From Woeseiaceae bacterium (GTDB lineage: Bacteria; Pseudomonadota; Gammaproteobacteria; Steroidobacterales; Woeseiaceae): 64,000 bases of DNA. The DNA lies in contig JANQGQ010000012.1 of assembly GCA_028277185.1 (NCBI GenBank), positions 186,001-250,000 of the forward strand, given 5' to 3'. The notes under the pieces were generated by a model, which saw only the letters and a list, made by a program, of their open reading frames with translations, made no database searches and had not been told where the DNA came from. The translations under genes and the position numbers were made by a program. Below, one piece after another: positions 32,921 through 42,863 of the stretch (its first letter is position 1; every line of letters starts with the position of its first letter).

Positions 32921-34024
32921 ATGAAACGACGCAAACAGACCCACGCCGACAGAGAAGCTGCCGACTGGATCGTGAGACTACACGCACGCAATGCCACGCG
33001 CGACGACTGGGCAGAACATGAGGCCTGGTTGCGGGCCAGCCCTCAAAACGAATACGCCTTTCGGATTCAGCAGCAATATTGGGACCAGGTTCCGACCGTG
33101 CGCCATGTCGATAACTACGACGCGCTGATCGCTGAGTCCTTCTATGAGCGGATGGCGCTGAAAGCCTCGGTCGTTACAGAATCTTTCCTCGATGCGATGC
33201 CGTGGCGACCGCGAATCACCGGTGCGGTTGCAGCTTTTCTCATCACGGCCTTCGTCGCTCTTGGCGTATTCTTGAGCGGTGAAACGACGATGAAGGGCGC
33301 GCCCATTGCGGTAGCAGAGCTCGTAACAGAAGTTGCGGAGATCCGCGAGCAGCGCCTGACTGACGGCAGTACGGTTACGCTGGGTGCGCAGTCACGTATC
33401 AGCGTTAACTTTACACCGGCGGAGCGCCGAGTCGTGTTGTTGGCCGGTGAAGCATTTTTCGAAGTCGAGACAGACCCTGCCCGTCCCTTTTTTGTCGAAG
33501 CCGGCGACTCCATCACTCGAGTCGTGGGTACCAAGTTTGACGTTCGTTTAGGTGCGGACTCCGTATCCGTCGCCGTCGCCGAAGGTCGCGTCGATGTCGT
33601 TCGCCTCATCCGACCGGCGGAGGAGACCATACTACCGGTGGCGGCACCAGCCGCATCCCTGATCGCAGGGCAAAAGATCATTCTACCAGCCACCGAAATC
33701 TCGGATAGACCTGACGAGGGAGTGCACGCAATGCAGGTTACGTCGCTCGTCAGCGATATTGATACGGCCGACGTTGCGCTATGGCGGGAAGGCCGCCTGA
33801 AATACGTTGAGGCCCGGCTCTCCGATGTCGTCGCGGATCTCAACCGCTATTATCGAGGCGAGATCATTCTAGGGGATGATGAAGTCGGAGAGCTCGAGTT
33901 TACCGCCTCGTTACGATCTAGTGACATCGACAAGCTGCTGCAAGCGATCGATATCAACTTGCCGGTTGCGGCGGTGCGTCGCCCGAATGGCCGCGTGATC
34001 CTAACGGTCGAAGACGATCGCTAA
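32921..34024 (+). CDS. FecR-type anti-sigma regulator
   Basis: Protein of about 367 residues. Cytoplasmic DUF4880 domain (EAADWIVRLHARNATRDDWA, HEAWLRASPQNEYAF), one membrane helix at about 110-128 (AVAAFLITAFVALGVFL), periplasmic FecR domain (LTDGSTVTLGAQSRISVNF, LLAGEAFFEVETDPARPF, VGTKFDVRL) and a C-terminal secretin/STN-like domain (ARLSDVVADLNRYYRGEIIL). Transmits receptor occupancy to the sigma factor. Start taken at 32921, just after the sigma stop; ATG 32894 would overlap it. Confidence 0.92.
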   Translation: MKRRKQTHADREAADWIVRLHARNATRDDWAEHEAWLRASPQNEYAFRIQQQYWDQVPTVRHVDNYDALIAESFYERMALKASVVTESFLDAMPWRPRITGAVAAFLITAFVALGVFLSGETTMKGAPIAVAELVTEVAEIREQRLTDGSTVTLGAQSRISVNFTPAERRVVLLAGEAFFEVETDPARPFFVEAGDSITRVVGTKFDVRLGADSVSVAVAEGRVDVVRLIRPAEETILPVAAPAASLIAGQKIILPATEISDRPDEGVHAMQVTSLVSDIDTADVALWREGRLKYVEARLSDVVADLNRYYRGEIILGDDEVGELEFTASLRSSDIDKLLQAIDINLPVAAVRRPNGRVILTVEDDR

Positions 34025-34333
34025 GGTCAGCGGCACTTCCTTAAGCGACTTCCGTAGCATCCGCGGTATCTTGCCGCGATTGTTTTACCCATCGCGCCCG
34101 GAAGGCGCTCCCACGTGTCGCTACGCTTTAAGTAAGTGCCATTGTCGCTAAGGTGGACGTGCTCGTCGTATCCATCTAACCGCAAGGCACCCTACCAGTC
34201 CTCCGTGCAGAAAACCTCCGTCGAGGGGGACGGATCGTGTCGAGGTTGGCGTCTCACTACCGTAATTTCTTCCAAGCGGGGACGTCGTGCGGATGCGACG
34301 TGCTTGGCAACGTGAACTCGAGGGACACGACTA
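34025..34333. other. Intergenic region before the TonB receptor
   Basis: About 310 bp without a gene. It should hold the promoter driven by the FecI-like sigma factor, but no ECF promoter motif could be assigned with confidence. Confidence 0.4.
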
Positions 34334-37048
34334 ATGCGTCATGTGAGATCGAAAGCGCTGTGTTTTAGCGTTCTGTGTACTGTGTCTGCGCTGGCATTCA
34401 CCGCAAGCACCGTTGTCTTGGCACAAACGCCGGCAACGGTTCAGACGGACGTTCAGGCCACCAACTTCAATATTCCGGCACAATCACTTGGCGAGGCACT
34501 TGCCGACTATGCCGAGCAAGCCGATGTCCTGATCCTCGCGTCGGCTGATGCTACTCGGGGCAAGCGGTCTGCAGGTATTAGCGGTTTGATGACGGCTTCG
34601 GCCGCCTTGGATGCACTTCTCGATGGACAAGGTTTGAGGAGCGACCGTCGTCCAGGTGGCGCAATTGCGATTTCAAGCGAGCAGGGGGGTGATAGTGACT
34701 CGGGAAACGTGAGGCCGCAGCCCACATTGATGGCGCAGTCTCAAACGTCGACGAACCAGACGAAGACGAAGACGAAGACGGAGAGGCAAAGCAGCGAAAC
34801 TGAAACCGGAACCGATTCGTCCACTCGGCTAGAGGAGATCATAGTTACCGGAACAAATATTCGTGGTGTCGAGAATCATGCCACCCCGGTCATTAGTTTT
34901 GACCGAGAAGATATTGAACTAACCGGCGCTGCTACGGTAGAAGACTTTCTTCGCACGGTCCCACAGAATTTTGGATCGGAAACACAGTTTTCCGATAACA
35001 GTCAAAACCCTACCAAAAGCCGGCTGAATACGTCCGGCGGAACTGGAGTAGATCTTCGCGGCGCCGGCATAGGCTCGACGCTTGTGCTCCTAAACGGCAG
35101 GCGGCTTCCTCCGTCCGATTTCGGGGCTTTCGTTGACGTGTCGGTGTTGCCACTAAGTGTGATCGATCGGATCGATATACAAACAGACGGCGCGTCAGCC
35201 GTTTACGGATCTGATGCCGTAGCAGGCGTCGTAAACTTTATTACCAGTAAAGACTACGAAGGCATCGACGCGTTCGCGCGGTATGGTGCGGTCACCAACG
35301 GTAGCTTGCGCGAGCAACAAGCAGGATTGACTGCGGGCAGAAATTGGACGTCCGGTGGTGGGCTTGTTTCGTTCGAATATACGGACAAAAATCCCTTGTT
35401 CGCATCAGAGCGTGATTACATTGAGGTCACCACTGTCAACCCGAATGGTTCGTTGTCTTCTGATGAACGAAGGTACAGCGCCGCATTGTCACTCCATCAA
35501 GGCATTACCGATCGTTTAACCCTGTCCGCCGATGTCTTACACAGCAATCGAGATGCGCTGAGAGCCCAGAACACTGGCAGACAGTTTACGATAAAGACGA
35601 CCCAGTCGAACTGGTATGGAACAACCAGGCTTGACTACACTATCTCGGATCAATTGAACGCTGGCCTATATGTCGATTATGGCGAGACGTACTTGACAAG
35701 CCGGGCTGATGACGACGATTTTGAGGAAGAAAGTCAAAGGGCCAATCAGCTGTTAGTTGTTGAAGGCAAGACGAGCGGATCTATTCTGGACGTTTGGGGC
35801 GGGCGCCTCGGCTTCGCGTTGGGCTTGCTGTACAGGAAGGAGGAGTATGAGGCTGGTAGGGACGGAACGGTCTCTCAAGTGGCCCAACGGGAGGTCAAGT
35901 CTGCCTATGGCGAGCTGCTGATACCGATTGTAGGAGAGAAAAACGCCTTCCAGGGCGTTCAGGCCTTCGATATCAGCCTTGCAGGCCGATACGAAGAATA
36001 CGACGACTTTGGCGACAATTTCGCTCCGAAAATCGGCCTGCACTGGCGTATCAATGACTCGTTTGCATTGCGAGGCACCTATTCAGAGTCATATCGTGCG
36101 CCGCTATTGATTCAGTTAAACGGCCCGATACAGATTGTTGGGCTGGTGAGGCCCGTTTCACAATTGACCGTAGTGTCAACCCCACCACAGGACCCGCGAT
36201 TGGAAGATGGTTTCTTTTCCTACGTTTTTACTGCAGGGGCAAACCCGGACCTGGTACCGGAGTCTGCGGACGTTTGGACAAGTGGGTTTGAGTTTCAGCC
36301 GGAATCCCTTGAGGGACTAAACGTTGAAGGCACTTATTTTCACATAGACTACGCTGACCGCATCGAACGCTTGAATCCATTTGAAGTGGTTGGGAATCCG
36401 GCATACTTGTCATTCCTTGAGCTCAATCCGGATACCGAGACTCTGTCCGAGCTCGTTGCCAGCGCGGAGTTCCTCACAAACCTCCTACCTTTTGAGTTGA
36501 CAGATGACAATATCCAGGTCCTGGGCTATACCGGTTTCCGGAACGTTTCGAAACGACTGATTAAAGGCGTCGATCTATCCGTATCTTACGACTGGAAAAC
36601 AACAAAGGGTGATTTCACGGCCTCGGTCGATGGTACCTACCTGCTGGATTATGAAGCCAAAATCACGGACGTGTCGGCCCCACAGGAACAGGTCAGTACC
36701 GTGTACCGGCCAGTCGATCTCAAATTGCGTAGCGCTCTGTCATGGTCGTTCGAGGGTTTCTCCGTCTATGCTGCAGTTAATTATGTTGATGGGTACACCG
36801 ACAACCTGTCCGGCGTAAGCGACAATGCCATCGAGAAATGGACGACGATGGATTTGATGCTTTCCTACGACAGCGGGGGGCGCATAGCAAGTCCATGGCT
36901 GAGCGATTCGAAGATCAGTCTTGGCGTTCAGAATCTCTTTGACCGAGATCCGCCCTTTGTCGATACCGCGGATGGGTTGAATTTTGATTCCACAAACGCC
37001 ACGCCGCTTGGTCGCTTCGTAACTTTGCGCATCAATAAGTCCTTCTAG
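34334..37048 (+). CDS. TonB-dependent receptor with STN signalling domain
   Basis: Outer-membrane receptor of 904 residues: signal peptide (to about 31), STN domain at about 38-110 (FNIPAQSLGEALADYAEQAD, LMTASAALDALLDGQGL), a Thr/Lys/Gln-rich linker, TonB box (LEEIIVTGTNIRG), plug domain (DLRGAGIGSTLVLLNGRRLP, ASAVYGSDAVAGVVNF) and a barrel ending in RFVTLRINKSF. The STN domain plus the upstream FecI/FecR pair marks it as a transducer that induces its own expression. Oar/peptide-type plug features and the following peptidase suggest a peptide ligand; siderophores remain possible. Confidence 0.93.
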   Translation: MRHVRSKALCFSVLCTVSALAFTASTVVLAQTPATVQTDVQATNFNIPAQSLGEALADYAEQADVLILASADATRGKRSAGISGLMTASAALDALLDGQGLRSDRRPGGAIAISSEQGGDSDSGNVRPQPTLMAQSQTSTNQTKTKTKTERQSSETETGTDSSTRLEEIIVTGTNIRGVENHATPVISFDREDIELTGAATVEDFLRTVPQNFGSETQFSDNSQNPTKSRLNTSGGTGVDLRGAGIGSTLVLLNGRRLPPSDFGAFVDVSVLPLSVIDRIDIQTDGASAVYGSDAVAGVVNFITSKDYEGIDAFARYGAVTNGSLREQQAGLTAGRNWTSGGGLVSFEYTDKNPLFASERDYIEVTTVNPNGSLSSDERRYSAALSLHQGITDRLTLSADVLHSNRDALRAQNTGRQFTIKTTQSNWYGTTRLDYTISDQLNAGLYVDYGETYLTSRADDDDFEEESQRANQLLVVEGKTSGSILDVWGGRLGFALGLLYRKEEYEAGRDGTVSQVAQREVKSAYGELLIPIVGEKNAFQGVQAFDISLAGRYEEYDDFGDNFAPKIGLHWRINDSFALRGTYSESYRAPLLIQLNGPIQIVGLVRPVSQLTVVSTPPQDPRLEDGFFSYVFTAGANPDLVPESADVWTSGFEFQPESLEGLNVEGTYFHIDYADRIERLNPFEVVGNPAYLSFLELNPDTETLSELVASAEFLTNLLPFELTDDNIQVLGYTGFRNVSKRLIKGVDLSVSYDWKTTKGDFTASVDGTYLLDYEAKITDVSAPQEQVSTVYRPVDLKLRSALSWSFEGFSVYAAVNYVDGYTDNLSGVSDNAIEKWTTMDLMLSYDSGGRIASPWLSDSKISLGVQNLFDRDPPFVDTADGLNFDSTNATPLGRFVTLRINKSF

Positions 37049-37065
37049 CGAACAAGAATCCGAAC

Positions 37066-37099
37066 GCTACAGTGACGCCCAAGAGGGCGTCACTGTAGC
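37066..37099 (+). promoter_or_regulatory. Perfect 15-bp intercistronic hairpin
   Basis: GCTACAGTGACGCCC (37066-37080) pairs perfectly with GGGCGTCACTGTAGC (37085-37099) around an AAGA loop, between the receptor stop and the peptidase start. No T-run follows, so it is more likely an mRNA-stabilising or processing structure, or a partial terminator, than a full stop. Confidence 0.65.
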
Positions 37100-37112
37100 A
37101 CGGGAGATTGAT

Positions 37113-39467
37113 TTGATATCGATGACAAAAAGGCTTTTTCTCACGCTCCTGAGTGCCTTGCTTCTTGCATCGAATACGGCATTTTCATCTGCTCAGGTCG
37201 TAACTCCTGAATCGGCAATAGAAACGACAAGGTTTTTTGCCAATCATGAAGGTGAGAAGATTTTCTTGTCGCCGAATGGAAAGCGTTATGCGGTGGCAAC
37301 GCTCACGGGCGATATCAAACGAGACGGAAACTGGTTCACGATTATGGCGGGCGGGCTTGAGTCGATTGGTGCGGCCTCGCCTGGAGTGGTTGCTAGAGTG
37401 TTCGGCCGCTCTCTCGGTGATGAAAAAAACGGTTTCAAGGCGTTTCTGACTGTCTATGGCAAACTGCAGTGGATCGACAATGACCGTGTAGGGTTCTATT
37501 GGGAGGATGAGGCAGGATTAATACAGTTTTACGTTGCCAATATCGTCACCGGTAAAGTAAAACAGCTAAGCGACCATCCGACGTCTCTTCGGCGGGGAGC
37601 CTTGGGGGTTGGCCCAAACGATGCGCTTTTTTATGCCGCAAAGGCGGACGATAGTGCACAGTTTGAAGAGGAATTCCGACAAAGCGAAATGGACGGCTTT
37701 GCGGTATATCAAGATGATTTTTTTGCATTGATCGACAGAATGCCCGCCGGACGAGGAGCTCTGGACCGGCTGTTCGGGCACAAGTATTTTTATCAACCCC
37801 GGCCAGGTAAGAAGCCTGTAGAAGTAAGGGTCGCCAATCGAGAGACGACACCGCAGATTCCTGGCATTGCGACTATTTCACCAGATGGCAAGTTTGCAAT
37901 CGTGGATGATTATCCAATCGAGATATCCCCATCATGGGGGGAATACACGCACGAACTCTATGCAAGGCTGGCTAGAGAAGCGCTCGCTGGTTTGACGACA
38001 AAATATGAAGTCCGCGCATTGAAACAGCTAATCGTCGTGGATCTGTCGGATTTTTCGGTACGACCGCTATGGAATGCGCTGACGCAGGCCTATCCGCCGC
38101 GCGTCGAATGGTCCCCCAACGCGAAGCAGGTTGTCGTGGGGCCGACTTTCTTGCCGCCGAGTGCTAAGGACAAGGCCGGCATGGCTGGGCGAGCGATTGC
38201 CGTGATTGACGTAGCATCCGGTGCATACCAGCGTATTCCGTACGAAGGATTGAAGAGGCGCGACATTCTACGTTTACTCTGGAAGTCGGACTCTTGGATT
38301 GAGGTTCATACCAAGAGCGGTATTTTCACTTACAAACAGCGCGACGGTTCATGGGTGCCGGTGCCAACGGAAGCTATGTCGGAGCAGAACGTCCAAGTCA
38401 GAATTCGAAGCGGTCTCAACACGCCGCCGGTTCTCGTAGCGGCCGATAGCGAGAGTGAGCGCGAGCAGGTACTGTTTGACCCCAATCCTGAGTTGATGTC
38501 GAAGTTCAAACTCGGACGCGTCGAAAAAGTCAGCTGGACAGCGACAGATGGCAGGCTCTGGGAGGGAGAGCTTTATTATCCGGCTGACTATGAGCCTGGA
38601 ACGCGCTATCCATTTGTCTTGCAGAGCGGTGGCATATCCAATGCGTTTTCACTCTATGGTTATCCGGAGTCGATCGGCCTGGGAACAGGCAGTGGCGTTT
38701 TCATAGCACAGCACCTGGCTGGCCGAAACATGGGCGTTCTGCAGATCCAGAAAGCTGATGGGGTTATACAGCGAGAGAATGCAAGAGTGTATATGCATGG
38801 CTACGACGGAGCGGTTGCGTTTCTGACAAAGAAAGGTATCGCCGACCCGGAGCGCATTGGAATACAGGGTTTTAGCCGTTACGGCTGGCTTGTCCAACAT
38901 TCTCTCGTACACTCAGAATTCGTTTACGCTGCCGCAATTGCTTCGGACAACGTTGAAGCCGGGTATGTAGAAAACAGCTTGTTCCAGCCTGGCGTAATGG
39001 AAGAGGAGATCGGGGGCGACCCATCCGTACCTGATGGACTGAAACGATGGTTGGAAAATGCAGTTCAGTTCAACGCAGGCAGGATCCATACGCCACTAAT
39101 GAAAGTGAATCAGGGTCCCGGTGGCATAAAGACGGGCCATGGCAGTTGGGAGCTGTTCACACGCCTACGCCGTCTAAACCGGCCGGTTGAGTTGTATTTT
39201 ATGCCGGACCAAGAGGCTCACGGCGCGCATCAACCTCAAAACCCGCGACAAGTGGCAACGATTCAAAACCGCGCGCTCGACTGGTGGCTTTTTTGGCTCA
39301 AAGGCGAAGAGGACTTGTCACCAGAGAAGGCAGATCAATACGAGAGCTGGCACAACATGAGAACGCAGCGGGAAAACGTCTTGAAGGAACCTCGCCCGCC
39401 ACTCTTGATATGGACCGCCGAGCCGGTGCCCGGCACGGCAGAGCCGCGGTCGACTCAAGCGCCTTGA
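37113..39467 (+). CDS. Prolyl-oligopeptidase-family (S9) hydrolase, lasso-isopeptidase-like context
   Basis: Exported protein of 784 residues. A signal peptide (FLTLLSALLLASNTAFSSAQ), a beta-propeller-like region (about 30-470) and an alpha/beta-hydrolase domain follow. The nucleophile elbow is GFSRYGW (Ser) and the His is in PDQEAHGAH. Where the catalytic Asp is expected the sequence reads MKVNQGPGGIKTGHG, with no clear Asp. The C-terminal NRALDWWLFWLKGEEDLSP block and the linkage to FecI/FecR/TonB receptor resemble AtxE-type lasso peptide isopeptidases, but no lasso biosynthesis genes are present. Starts at TTG 37113 (GGGAG 6 nt upstream) or ATG 37122. Confidence 0.8.
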   Translation: MISMTKRLFLTLLSALLLASNTAFSSAQVVTPESAIETTRFFANHEGEKIFLSPNGKRYAVATLTGDIKRDGNWFTIMAGGLESIGAASPGVVARVFGRSLGDEKNGFKAFLTVYGKLQWIDNDRVGFYWEDEAGLIQFYVANIVTGKVKQLSDHPTSLRRGALGVGPNDALFYAAKADDSAQFEEEFRQSEMDGFAVYQDDFFALIDRMPAGRGALDRLFGHKYFYQPRPGKKPVEVRVANRETTPQIPGIATISPDGKFAIVDDYPIEISPSWGEYTHELYARLAREALAGLTTKYEVRALKQLIVVDLSDFSVRPLWNALTQAYPPRVEWSPNAKQVVVGPTFLPPSAKDKAGMAGRAIAVIDVASGAYQRIPYEGLKRRDILRLLWKSDSWIEVHTKSGIFTYKQRDGSWVPVPTEAMSEQNVQVRIRSGLNTPPVLVAADSESEREQVLFDPNPELMSKFKLGRVEKVSWTATDGRLWEGELYYPADYEPGTRYPFVLQSGGISNAFSLYGYPESIGLGTGSGVFIAQHLAGRNMGVLQIQKADGVIQRENARVYMHGYDGAVAFLTKKGIADPERIGIQGFSRYGWLVQHSLVHSEFVYAAAIASDNVEAGYVENSLFQPGVMEEEIGGDPSVPDGLKRWLENAVQFNAGRIHTPLMKVNQGPGGIKTGHGSWELFTRLRRLNRPVELYFMPDQEAHGAHQPQNPRQVATIQNRALDWWLFWLKGEEDLSPEKADQYESWHNMRTQRENVLKEPRPPLLIWTAEPVPGTAEPRSTQAP

Positions 39468-39663
39468 CTTATGACCCGCACCCAATATTGACTCACGCGG
39501 ATGGCCTGATAGCGGCTTTGGTCTTCGCCATTCTCTTGTCTTTAGCCCTCTCTTGATTTCTGGACGAGTTATTGGGTCGGTAACTGTCGATGTCAGCCTT
39601 GAGTAAGAGTGTTTATCCAGTCTTCTGCCTACGAACCAGCCTTGCTCGAGCGTTAATGCGGAC

Positions 39664-42060
39664 ATGAAATTCGTCTTTAAATTTGCAGCGCTGATTATCG
39701 CGGCACTGCCGCAACTGGCTCCCGCCGAGGAGCTGACCCTGGAGCAGATCATGGCCGATCCCGACTGGCTCGGGAATGCGCCTAGGAATGCCTACTGGGG
39801 CGCAGACAGCCGCTCCGTCTACTTCCAGCAGAAACGTACGGGATCCGCGCTGCGAGATCTATACGTCGTCGACACCCGGGACGGTGCCACGGCGCAAGTT
39901 GCCGAAGCCGAGTGGTCCGCTCTGTGGCGGCTTGGCGCCGAGTGGAGTCCGGCCGGCCAGCTACAAACCTGGGAGTATGCCGGCGATATCTACGTCGCCG
40001 GTGCCGACAAGCTGCGCCAGGTGACGCGGACCGCAGCCCGTGAATCGAACCCGTGGTTCATGGCAGACGGCACCCGGATTGCCTTCGAGCGCGACCAGCA
40101 GTACTTTGTCTTCGATCCATCGACAGGGCTCGTCGAGCAACTCACGGACATACGCTTCGCCGACGACCCGGCCGAGGAGGATAATTTCGACGTACTGGCC
40201 GCGCACCAGGAGCGCCTCTACAAGCAGCTTCGCACGAAGCAGCAGCGGGAGGAGGAACGGCGCGAGCGCGAAGACAGCCTGTACGGCATCGATCCCAACT
40301 TTCCACCGGCACCTGTCTACTTCGGCGACGACGTCGCGTTCGAGCGTCACTCGCTGTCTCCGACTGGACGCTGGTTGCTCGTGGCGACATCCAGCGCAAG
40401 CTACGCTGACGGTAAGGCTGGCACGATGCCGAACTACGTGACGTCGAGCGGTCACGTGGAGATGCGCGAGGTGCGGACGCGCGTAGGACGCAATGCTCAC
40501 GCACCCCACAAACTGTGGCTCGTCGATCTCGATAGCGGTGAGCGACACGCGCTCGATCTCGGGGACCTGCCCGGCATCGACGAAGACCCGCTCGAAGAAC
40601 TGCGTGCATCGGCCGTGGACTACTGGATCGCTGCCGGCGAGAACGAAACAGAAGTGAAGGAGCGTCTCGAGGCGCCCGATTTCCGCGACGTGGTGTTGTG
40701 GCGTTCGAGCTGGTCGGAGGACGGGTCCGGCGTGATGCTCTACCTGCGCGCCATCGACAACAAGGACCGCTGGATCGCGACGATCGACTTCGACGACAAG
40801 CGGCTGGTCAGCCAGCACCGGCTCAGCGATGAGGCCTGGGTCAACCCGTACCACATCGAGCACGGCTGGCTCCGCGACAACGAGACTTTGTGGTTCCTGT
40901 CGGAGGACCACGGCTACCTCGGCCTGTACACGAAAAAAGTTGGCGAGCGGCGCAGCAAGGCGCTCGTCGCCGGCGAGCATGTTGTGTTCGACCCGGTACT
41001 CGGGCCGTCGGGCAAGTACCTCTACTACCGTGCCAACGTCTGGCACCCGGGTGTCTACGAGATCTGGCGCGTCGACGTCGTCTCCGGCGCCGCCGAGCAA
41101 CTGACCGAACTCGGCGGCATGAACGCCGTCGCCGTGTCGCCCGACGAATCGCAGTTGCTCATTACGCATTCCGAGATCAACCGGCATCCCGAACTGTTCG
41201 TGCAGGACAATGCTCCGGGTGCGACCGCGCGCCAGCTTACCGACACGATGAGCGACGCGTACAAGGCGATCGACTGGCAGCAGCCGGCCATCGTCGCGGT
41301 GCCGTCATCACACTCAGACCAGCCGATCTACACCAAGATCTACTTACCGGCGGATCATGATCCGTCCCGGGAGTACCCGGCGGTTGTATTCGTGCACGGC
41401 GCGGGCTACACGCAGAACTCCGACCTCGGTTGGCCGTCGGCCTACTTTCGCGAGGGCATGTTCCACAACCTGCTGACACAGCATGGATACGTGGTCATCG
41501 ACATGGACTACCGCGCCTCGGAGGGCTACGGTCGCGACTGGCGCATCGCGATCTACCGGCGCATGGGCGTGCCCGAACTCGAGGACTTCCACGACGGCGT
41601 GGACTACATCGTCGCCAACTACGGTGTAGACCGCGACCGCGTTGGTATATACGGTGGCTCGTACGGGGGGTTCATGACCTTTGTCGCCATGTTTCGCGCG
41701 CCCGACCTGTTCAAGGCAGGCGCCGCACTACGCCCCGTGTCCGATTGGTCGCACTACAACCACAGCTACACGTCGAACATCCTGAACACGCCGGACATCG
41801 ACCCCGAGGCCTACCGCATCAGCTCACCGATAGAGCACGTGGCCGGACTCAAGCACCCGCTGCTGATCGCTGCCGGCATGCAAGACGACAACGTGTTCTT
41901 CCAGGACTCGGTACTCGTGGTACAACGCCTGATCGAACTGAAGAAGGAGAACTTCGAGATTGCGCTCTACCCGCAGGACCCACACAGCTTTGTGCACCCA
42001 GAGAGCTGGCTCGACCAGTACCGGCGGATCTTCAAGCTATTCGAGGAGAATCTCAAGTAG
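39664..42060 (+). CDS. S9-family peptidase, DPP4/acylaminoacyl type
   Basis: Exported peptidase of 798 residues: signal peptide (FAALIIAALPQLAPAEE), a propeller region with repeated beta motifs (LYVVDTRDGATAQVAEAEWS and others), then the catalytic domain with complete triad: Ser in GGSYGGFMT, Asp in GMQDDNVFF, His in DPHSFVHPE. Releases dipeptides or hydrolyses acyl-peptides in the periplasm. Codon use is more GC-rich than the preceding FecR/receptor/peptidase genes, which suggests a separate origin, though the paired peptidases could cooperate on imported peptides. Confidence 0.9.
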   Translation: MKFVFKFAALIIAALPQLAPAEELTLEQIMADPDWLGNAPRNAYWGADSRSVYFQQKRTGSALRDLYVVDTRDGATAQVAEAEWSALWRLGAEWSPAGQLQTWEYAGDIYVAGADKLRQVTRTAARESNPWFMADGTRIAFERDQQYFVFDPSTGLVEQLTDIRFADDPAEEDNFDVLAAHQERLYKQLRTKQQREEERREREDSLYGIDPNFPPAPVYFGDDVAFERHSLSPTGRWLLVATSSASYADGKAGTMPNYVTSSGHVEMREVRTRVGRNAHAPHKLWLVDLDSGERHALDLGDLPGIDEDPLEELRASAVDYWIAAGENETEVKERLEAPDFRDVVLWRSSWSEDGSGVMLYLRAIDNKDRWIATIDFDDKRLVSQHRLSDEAWVNPYHIEHGWLRDNETLWFLSEDHGYLGLYTKKVGERRSKALVAGEHVVFDPVLGPSGKYLYYRANVWHPGVYEIWRVDVVSGAAEQLTELGGMNAVAVSPDESQLLITHSEINRHPELFVQDNAPGATARQLTDTMSDAYKAIDWQQPAIVAVPSSHSDQPIYTKIYLPADHDPSREYPAVVFVHGAGYTQNSDLGWPSAYFREGMFHNLLTQHGYVVIDMDYRASEGYGRDWRIAIYRRMGVPELEDFHDGVDYIVANYGVDRDRVGIYGGSYGGFMTFVAMFRAPDLFKAGAALRPVSDWSHYNHSYTSNILNTPDIDPEAYRISSPIEHVAGLKHPLLIAAGMQDDNVFFQDSVLVVQRLIELKKENFEIALYPQDPHSFVHPESWLDQYRRIFKLFEENLK

Positions 42061-42181
42061 GAGCAGGAACCTGCATACGACCGGAAGTGCCGGATTCATC
42101 GATGATGCACGAGGTCGGCGGCATCGAGTTCGGCACCGTGTCGGCGCACACACTGATAGAGGGGACTGGCCCGTGGGTTGC

Positions 42182-42252
42182 GCGGGCGGTAGACACCGCC
42201 CGCAGGTAGTCGTGCTTTTTTGTGCCTGCGCTGGCCTCAATCGGAGGACCAG
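42182..42252 (+). promoter_or_regulatory. Leader of the 172-residue gene, copy 2, with RBS hairpin
   Basis: Hairpin GCGGGCGGT/ACCGCCCGC (42182-42203) is followed after 12 nt by a T6 run, then by CTGGCCTC / GAGG(A)CCAG with loop AATCG (42231-42252) enclosing the GGAGG of the gene at 42257. From the T-run to the ATG it is nearly the same as 17112-17155 in element 1, while sequence further upstream differs. Confidence 0.65.
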
Positions 42253-42256
42253 TATC

Positions 42257-42775
42257 ATGAACTCTATACATCGCACAACTGAGAACAATCGCGACGTTGA
42301 AACCTGCTTTGCGCTCGTAGCGCCACCGGCGAACGCGAAGTCGCTAAAACACACCACTGACGGCGGTGACTGCCGGCTCGACACCGGAGGCCACGCTTTC
42401 ACCTATCCTCGTATCGAGGCGCGAGTAGAATGGCGAGTTCGCGAGGATCGCGGTTACTACGTGCCGGACCTGCTATCGGACAAGAACTATGATCCCGACC
42501 GGCAGGCGCACCCTGACGCTGAGGATTACACCACTCACCTCCGCGACGCTGAACGCCTGCTCAACGACGCTCTGAATCTGGTGGGACTGATGCTTGCTGC
42601 GATCGGCGACGACTGCGACAGTCGCGCGATCCAATCTGAGATTGCCCTGAAGATCATCGAGAAGAAATTGCGGAAAACGCACTGCCGTATCGACCAGCAT
42701 GACAGGCGGCACACGAATCTGTTTCTGGCGTACTTCGGTCTCAAGGATCAGGCGAAGGGAAGTGACTCAAGCTGA
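42257..42775 (+). CDS. Conserved island protein of unknown function (copy 2)
   Basis: Paralog of the 17156 gene, also 172 residues, starting MNSIHRTTENNRDVETCFAL. The C-terminal two-thirds is almost unchanged and the N-terminal third more variable. The open frame continues upstream of this ATG, but the conserved start, spacing and RBS hairpin all fix the ATG at 42257. Followed by the same terminator stem and by an AbiE-type locus, as in element 1. No known domain; helical, with basic C-terminal helices. Confidence 0.85.
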   Translation: MNSIHRTTENNRDVETCFALVAPPANAKSLKHTTDGGDCRLDTGGHAFTYPRIEARVEWRVREDRGYYVPDLLSDKNYDPDRQAHPDAEDYTTHLRDAERLLNDALNLVGLMLAAIGDDCDSRAIQSEIALKIIEKKLRKTHCRIDQHDRRHTNLFLAYFGLKDQAKGSDSS

Positions 42776-42790
42776 TTCTCCAACGGAGAG

Positions 42791-42821
42791 AGCCCTGTCT
42801 GCGGTATGACAGGGCTTCTCT
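42791..42821 (+). terminator. Intrinsic terminator after copy 2
   Basis: AGCCCTGTC (42791-42799) pairs with GACAGGGCT (42808-42816), followed by TCTCTT. Same stem as at 17691, with a different loop. Confidence 0.75.
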
Positions 42822-42863
42822 TCGGCTGCAGATTTGATCGGATTGTTTCCGGTTATACTTGCG

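Noticed and set aside
41960..42256. Upstream extension of the 172-residue protein (copy 2) to 271 codons
   Set aside because: The extra part runs through the S9 peptidase gene in another frame and through the leader hairpins. Comparison with copy 1 fixes the start at 42257.
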